A stretch of 8,437 bases of DNA, from NCBI GenBank assembly GCA_021204715.1, contig JAJPYW010000191.1, positions 1-8,437 of the forward strand. Direction: 5' to 3'. A model generated the notes under the pieces. The model had not been told where the DNA came from and did no database searches. It saw only the letters and a program-made list of their open reading frames with translations. Position numbers and translations under genes: made by a program. The stretch is from Prevotellaceae bacterium. GTDB lineage: Bacteria; Bacteroidota; Bacteroidia; Bacteroidales; Bacteroidaceae. This document shows positions 5,072 to 8,437 of the stretch, one piece after another (within the stretch, counting starts at the first letter, position 1; each line of letters opens with the position of its first letter).

Positions 5072-7567
5072 ATGAGTGTAACAAATACGACCCAGAACGC
5101 CGCGGGCAACGAAGAAGTTGTCATCAACCTGCAAGATATATGGTACCTGTGCTTGGCCAAATGGAAATGGTTCGTCCTCTCCTTGGCAGTGGTACTCTGC
5201 ATTGCGGTCATCTACATCCTCACGTCCCCGTCCGTTTACATCCGCTCGGCCTCCCTGCTCATCAAGGAAGACAGCAAAGGCAAGTCCGTCACCAGCGATG
5301 TCTCCTCCATGTTCGCCGATTTGGGGCTCTCGCAAGTGGGCACCAACGTCAACAACGAGTTGATAGCCCTGCAGTCGCCCGCCGTTATCTTGGAGATGAT
5401 CAAGCGGTTGCAGATTGACGTAGACTACAAAGTATCCGGCACCTTCCACAAAGAGACGCTCTACGGCGCCGCCTTGCCTGTGAAAGTAGCCTTCCCCGAG
5501 CTGGCCGACAACGAGAACGCCGAGCTGGAACTCGACCTGAAAGAAGACGGTTCCGTCACCCTCTCCGACTTCGTAGCCTCCAATGAAGACCGCGATGTGG
5601 AGAACGGCCCCGACAAAATCAAGGGCAAGGTGGGCGACACCTTCGACACGCCCCTTGGCAAAGTCACCGTCACCTCCGCCACCGGCTACGACACCTACTT
5701 CCAGAACGAAGGCGATCCCCACATCTACGTCACCCGCACCAACCTCTACGACAAGGTCGACGCCTGCACCGAAAGCCTCAGCGTCACCCTGAACGACGAC
5801 AAGGCCACTGTCATCAGCCTCTCCTATAAAGATGTCTCCATACAGCGTGCCGAAGACGTGCTCAACATGCTCATCTCCGTCTACAAAGAAAACTGGGTGC
5901 GCGACAAGAACGAGATAGCCATCTCCACCACGATGTTCATCAACGACCGTTTGGGCATTTTGGAACGCGAATTGGGCGATGTCGACGAAGACATCTCCTC
6001 CTACAAGAGCAAGAACCTCCTGCCCGACGTCGAGGCCGCCTCCAACCTCTACATGACGCAGTCGCAGCAGACTAACAACCGCATCCTCGAGCTCAACACC
6101 CGCCTCTCCATGGCCCGCTACGTGCGCAACTACCTGTCGGGCAACTCCAACACCAACCAGTTGCTGCCCGTCAACTCCGGCATCGAGAGCGCCAGCATCG
6201 AGAAGCAGATATCCGAATACAACACCGCCCAGCTGCAGCGCAACAACCTTGTGGCCAACAGCAGCGAGCGCAACCCCTTGGTAGTCGACTTGGACCAGCA
6301 ACTCGCCACCATGCGCTCGGCCATCCTCTCCTCCATCGACAACTTGGTGGTAACGCTCAACACCCAAATCAAGGAACTCCAGAAAGAAGACCGGCGCACC
6401 ACCGACCAGATAGCCGCCAACCCCAACCAGGCCAAGTACCTGCTCGCCGTAGGCCGTCAGCAGAAAGTCAAGGAAGCCCTGTACCTCTTCCTCTTGCAGA
6501 AGCGCGAGGAGAACGAGCTGTCCCAAGCCTTCACCGCCTACAACACGCGGCTCATCACCCCGCCCACCGGCAACCTGCTGCCCATTGCCCCGCGTAAGAA
6601 AGTCATTTTGCTGGTGGCCTTCGTCATCGCCGTGATGATACCCGCCGCCATCATCTTCATCCGCGAGATGCTCAACACCAAGGTGCGCGGCCGCAAGGAC
6701 TTGGAAGGCGTGTCGCTGCCGTTCATCGGCGAAGTCCCCATGTGGGAACAATCCAAGCGCATGTCGCCTTTCATGAAGTGGTTCAACAAGGTGCGTGGCA
6801 AGAAGCCCGAGAAGACCAAGCGCGTCATCGTGGTCAAAGAAGGCCGCCGCGACATCATCAACGAAGCCTTCCGCGTGGTGCGCACCAACTTGGAGTTCAT
6901 CACCGGCAAAGGCGGCACGGCCAATGTCATCCTCATCACCTCGTTCAACGCCGGCAGCGGCAAGTCGTTCCTTGCCATGAACATCGCCGCCAGCTTGGCC
7001 GTCAAGAAAAAGAAAGTGCTGGTCATCGACGGCGACCTGCGCCACGGCACCTCTTCGGCCTACGTCGGCTCGCCCCGTCGAGGCATGAGCGACTACTTGG
7101 CACAGCGCATCGACCACTACGAAGACCTCATTGTAGTCGACAAGGAACACGGCGGCTTGGAAGTGATGCCCATCGGCCACATCCCGCCCAACCCCGCCGA
7201 GTTGCTCGAAGAGCCGCGCTTCGGCCAACTTGTCAAAGACCTCCGGGCCAAGTACGACTACATACTCATCGACTGCCCGCCCATCGAGTTGGTAGCCGAT
7301 ACCCAGATCATCGAGAAACAAGCCGACCGCACCATCTTCGTGGTGCGCGCCGGGCTGCTCGAACGCTCCATGCTCGAAGAACTCGAGAACATACACCGAG
7401 AGAAGAAATACAAGAACATGACACTCATCCTCAACGGCACCGCCGGCGGTGGCAGCCGCTACCATTACGGTTACCGCTACGGCTACCATTACGGCTACGG
7501 TTACGGCTACCACTACACCAGCAACAAGCCTGTCGACGATGAAGACGAAGACGACAACAAGAAGTAA
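5072..7567 (+). CDS. wzc: Wzc-type polysaccharide co-polymerase and BY-kinase (tyrosine autokinase)
   Basis: Inner-membrane protein that sets polysaccharide chain length and phosphorylates its own tyrosines. It has 831 residues. A first membrane segment lies at about 33-51 (Wzz domain, after LQDIWYLCLAKWKW). The periplasmic part spans about 52-510, with coiled-coil-like helices roughly 285-490 ending in the proline-rich ITPPTGNLLPIAPRKK. The second membrane segment is at about 511-532 (VILLVAFVIAVMIPAAIIFI). The cytoplasmic kinase carries Walker A AGSGKS (627-632, K631), Walker A' VLVIDGDLR (D653, D655) and Walker B YILIDCPP (D734). Residues 796-815 are a tail of ten strictly alternating tyrosines, followed by an acidic end DDEDEDDNKK. 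It joins transmembrane sensor and kinase in one chain, as in proteobacterial Wzc rather than the split CapA/CapB of Firmicutes. ATG 5072 is the natural start, in an AT-rich context. The PHP phosphatase gene follows after 12 nt. Confidence 0.95.
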   Translation: MSVTNTTQNAAGNEEVVINLQDIWYLCLAKWKWFVLSLAVVLCIAVIYILTSPSVYIRSASLLIKEDSKGKSVTSDVSSMFADLGLSQVGTNVNNELIALQSPAVILEMIKRLQIDVDYKVSGTFHKETLYGAALPVKVAFPELADNENAELELDLKEDGSVTLSDFVASNEDRDVENGPDKIKGKVGDTFDTPLGKVTVTSATGYDTYFQNEGDPHIYVTRTNLYDKVDACTESLSVTLNDDKATVISLSYKDVSIQRAEDVLNMLISVYKENWVRDKNEIAISTTMFINDRLGILERELGDVDEDISSYKSKNLLPDVEAASNLYMTQSQQTNNRILELNTRLSMARYVRNYLSGNSNTNQLLPVNSGIESASIEKQISEYNTAQLQRNNLVANSSERNPLVVDLDQQLATMRSAILSSIDNLVVTLNTQIKELQKEDRRTTDQIAANPNQAKYLLAVGRQQKVKEALYLFLLQKREENELSQAFTAYNTRLITPPTGNLLPIAPRKKVILLVAFVIAVMIPAAIIFIREMLNTKVRGRKDLEGVSLPFIGEVPMWEQSKRMSPFMKWFNKVRGKKPEKTKRVIVVKEGRRDIINEAFRVVRTNLEFITGKGGTANVILITSFNAGSGKSFLAMNIAASLAVKKKKVLVIDGDLRHGTSSAYVGSPRRGMSDYLAQRIDHYEDLIVVDKEHGGLEVMPIGHIPPNPAELLEEPRFGQLVKDLRAKYDYILIDCPPIELVADTQIIEKQADRTIFVVRAGLLERSMLEELENIHREKKYKNMTLILNGTAGGGSRYHYGYRYGYHYGYGYGYHYTSNKPVDDEDEDDNKK
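7457..7516 (+). repeat. Alternating-tyrosine repeat at the 3' end of the kinase gene
   Basis: Twenty codons encode ten consecutive X-Tyr pairs, where X is Arg, His or Gly. Every tyrosine codon is TAC, so the DNA is a degenerate six-base tandem repeat (NNYTAC). A 13-bp block, GCTACCATTACGG, occurs twice with a 24-bp period (7458-7470 and 7482-7494). Such a repeat can gain or lose units in frame, which would change the number of phosphorylatable tyrosines. Confidence 0.8.
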
Positions 7568-7579
7568 ACCCTTTCCAAG

Positions 7580-8326
7580 ATGTTCTTAGGATTCGGAAAG
7601 AAATACTCACTGCGAGGAAGCGGCGTGTTCCAAGGCTTCACCGACCACCACTCCCACATCCTGCCCGGTGTGGACGACGGCGTGCGCACCATGAAAGAAG
7701 CCTTGGGCATCCTTGCCATCTACGAGAGGGAAGGCGTGCGTGAAGTGTGGCTCACACCCCACATCATGGAAGACGTGCCCAACACCCCCGCTGCCCTCCG
7801 CACCCGCTTCCTTGAACTACAAGCCGCCTATTACGGCGACCAAGCCGCCGCTGCCGGCCAAGTGCCACAAGGTAAAATCACCCTGCACCTTGCCGCCGAG
7901 AACATGATCGACAACCTCTTCGAAGAACGCCTCGAGCAAGGCGAGCTCATGCCCATTGGCACCGAAGGCACCCACTTGCTTGTCGAGACCTCCTACTTCA
8001 ACCCGCCTATGGACCTCTACGGCACCTTGCAACAAGTAAAATCAAAAGGCTACCACCCCATACTGGCCCATCCCGAACGCTACGTGTACATGTCATTAGA
8101 CGACTACCGCAAGTTAAAAGATATGGACATCAAGTTCCAAATGAACCTCTTCTCGCCCGTGGGCATGTATGGCCGTACAGTCCAAAAACGTGCGGAATGG
8201 CTTCTCAAGAAAGGAATGATAGACACCCTTGGCTCCGACCTGCACCGCCTGCGAGGACTTGAAGATATCATCGCGACACAAAGCATGAAACGTCCTTTGA
8301 AGAAAGAAGGGATGTACGAATTTTAG
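7580..8326 (+). CDS. ywqE: CpsB/YwqE-type tyrosine phosphatase (PHP family)
   Basis: Metal-dependent protein-tyrosine phosphatase that removes phosphate from the partner autokinase and so helps control polysaccharide output; cytosolic. The product has 248 residues, normal for the family. PHP metal-binding motifs appear in order: TDHHSHILPGVDDG (21-34) with H24, H26 and D33, LTPHIM with H61, AAENM with E107, LAHPERY with H164, and the closing GSDLHR with D220 and H222. These are the ligands expected for a multinuclear metal site, and all are present. Unlike low-molecular-weight phosphatases there is no CX5R motif. The start at ATG 7580 follows the kinase stop by 12 nt, and no other start fits as well, since the motif region begins at residue 20. 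Co-transcription and the match of kinase with phosphatase support this assignment over the other PHP-family roles (histidinol phosphatase, DNA polymerase-associated). Confidence 0.93.
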   Translation: MFLGFGKKYSLRGSGVFQGFTDHHSHILPGVDDGVRTMKEALGILAIYEREGVREVWLTPHIMEDVPNTPAALRTRFLELQAAYYGDQAAAAGQVPQGKITLHLAAENMIDNLFEERLEQGELMPIGTEGTHLLVETSYFNPPMDLYGTLQQVKSKGYHPILAHPERYVYMSLDDYRKLKDMDIKFQMNLFSPVGMYGRTVQKRAEWLLKKGMIDTLGSDLHRLRGLEDIIATQSMKRPLKKEGMYEF

Positions 8327-8397
8327 GCACAAAGCCCCAACCCTTTTGTCACGACACTGTTTTTTTCTCATTTTTTGAATCTTTCTCTTAGGAAGAG
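8327..8397 (+). other. T-rich gap after the phosphatase gene
   Basis: Contains a weak AU-rich stem, ACAAAG (8329-8334) with TTTTGT (8344-8349), then T7 at 8360-8366 and T6 at 8371-8376, which together might act as a weak terminator. A TTTG at 8345-8348 lies 21 bp before ATTTTTTG (8370-8377), a poor match to a Bacteroidota promoter because the TA is missing. A perfect 6-bp inverted repeat, TCTCTT (8384-8389) and AAGAGA (8393-8398), runs into the next possible ATG. Nothing here is decisive. Confidence 0.3.
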
Positions 8398-8437
8398 ATG
8401 TATCGAGAAAGGCATCCGAAATCCTTGCAAGAGGTAG
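8398..8437 (+). CDS. Possible start of another gene (13 codons visible)
   Basis: ATG at 8398 opens a frame, MYRERHPKSLQEV, that runs off the window end. It is preceded by AGGAAGAG, a plausible though very close ribosome site that also lies in a short inverted repeat. Too short to identify; the position would suit the next gene of the capsule operon, but the frame may be accidental. Confidence 0.3.
   Translation, partial: MYRERHPKSLQEV

Noticed and set aside
5054..7513. Open frame of 819 codons on the minus strand covering nearly all of the kinase gene
   Set aside because: It is the mirror of a GC-rich gene whose codon bias removes stops from the opposite strand. Its predicted product is low-complexity (Val/Ala/Gly/Asp-rich), its start falls in the antisense of the tyrosine repeat, and the plus-strand frame has all motifs of a Wzc kinase.
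1..8437. CRISPR arrays, tRNA or rRNA genes, insertion sequences
   Set aside because: I saw no regularly spaced repeats, tRNA-like cloverleaf, rRNA sequence, transposase frame or terminal inverted repeats.

Overview
The window looks like chromosomal DNA from a member of the order Bacteroidales (Bacteroides/Prevotella-type). The evidence is the Bacteroidota promoter signature (a TAnnTTTG element with a TTTG-like box about 20 bp upstream), A/T-rich translation starts without strong Shine-Dalgarno sequences, and a capsule locus that opens with a NusG-paralog (UpxY-type) gene. I cannot resolve the genus. Coding DNA is GC-rich, while the gaps are AT-rich.

Layout. Positions 1-872 hold the 3' part of a malate dehydrogenase gene (mdh, + strand, 5' end outside the window). 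It converges on nadK (NAD kinase, - strand, 1053-1922) across a 180-bp gap with several hairpins, one of them a good intrinsic terminator. nadK diverges from pdxJ (pyridoxine 5'-phosphate synthase, 2025-2738, + strand) across about 100 bp that holds candidate promoters for both. This half is ordinary housekeeping DNA.

From about 2740 the window becomes the start of a capsular/exopolysaccharide operon, all on the + strand. It begins with an AT-rich control region: a G8 tract, a good Bacteroidota promoter at 2878-2909, and a leader of about 125 nt with two hairpins and a possible 40-codon ORF. The genes are a 378-residue UpxY/NusG-like antitermination factor with an unusual helical C-terminal extension (3039-4175), an outer-membrane polysaccharide export lipoprotein of the OPX/Wza group (4209-5021), a Wzc-type chain-length regulator and tyrosine autokinase (5072-7567) ending in ten alternating tyrosines, and a CpsB/YwqE-type PHP-family tyrosine phosphatase (7580-8326). 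Gaps between these genes are 33, 50 and 12 nt, so they are probably one transcript. The last 110 bp are T-rich and may contain the first 13 codons of a further gene.

How the genes fit together: the NusG-like protein probably loads onto RNA polymerase at the leader and lets it read through a long glycan operon that continues beyond the window. The autokinase (inner membrane) and the OPX lipoprotein (outer membrane) form the export channel. Cycles of tyrosine phosphorylation by the kinase and dephosphorylation by the PHP phosphatase would set polymer length and output. No glycosyltransferase, flippase or polymerase gene is visible here. The most unusual features are the C-terminal domain of the NusG-like protein, the leader that may be its target, and the strictly alternating tyrosine tail of the kinase. 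I found no clear evidence of an entirely new type of system.
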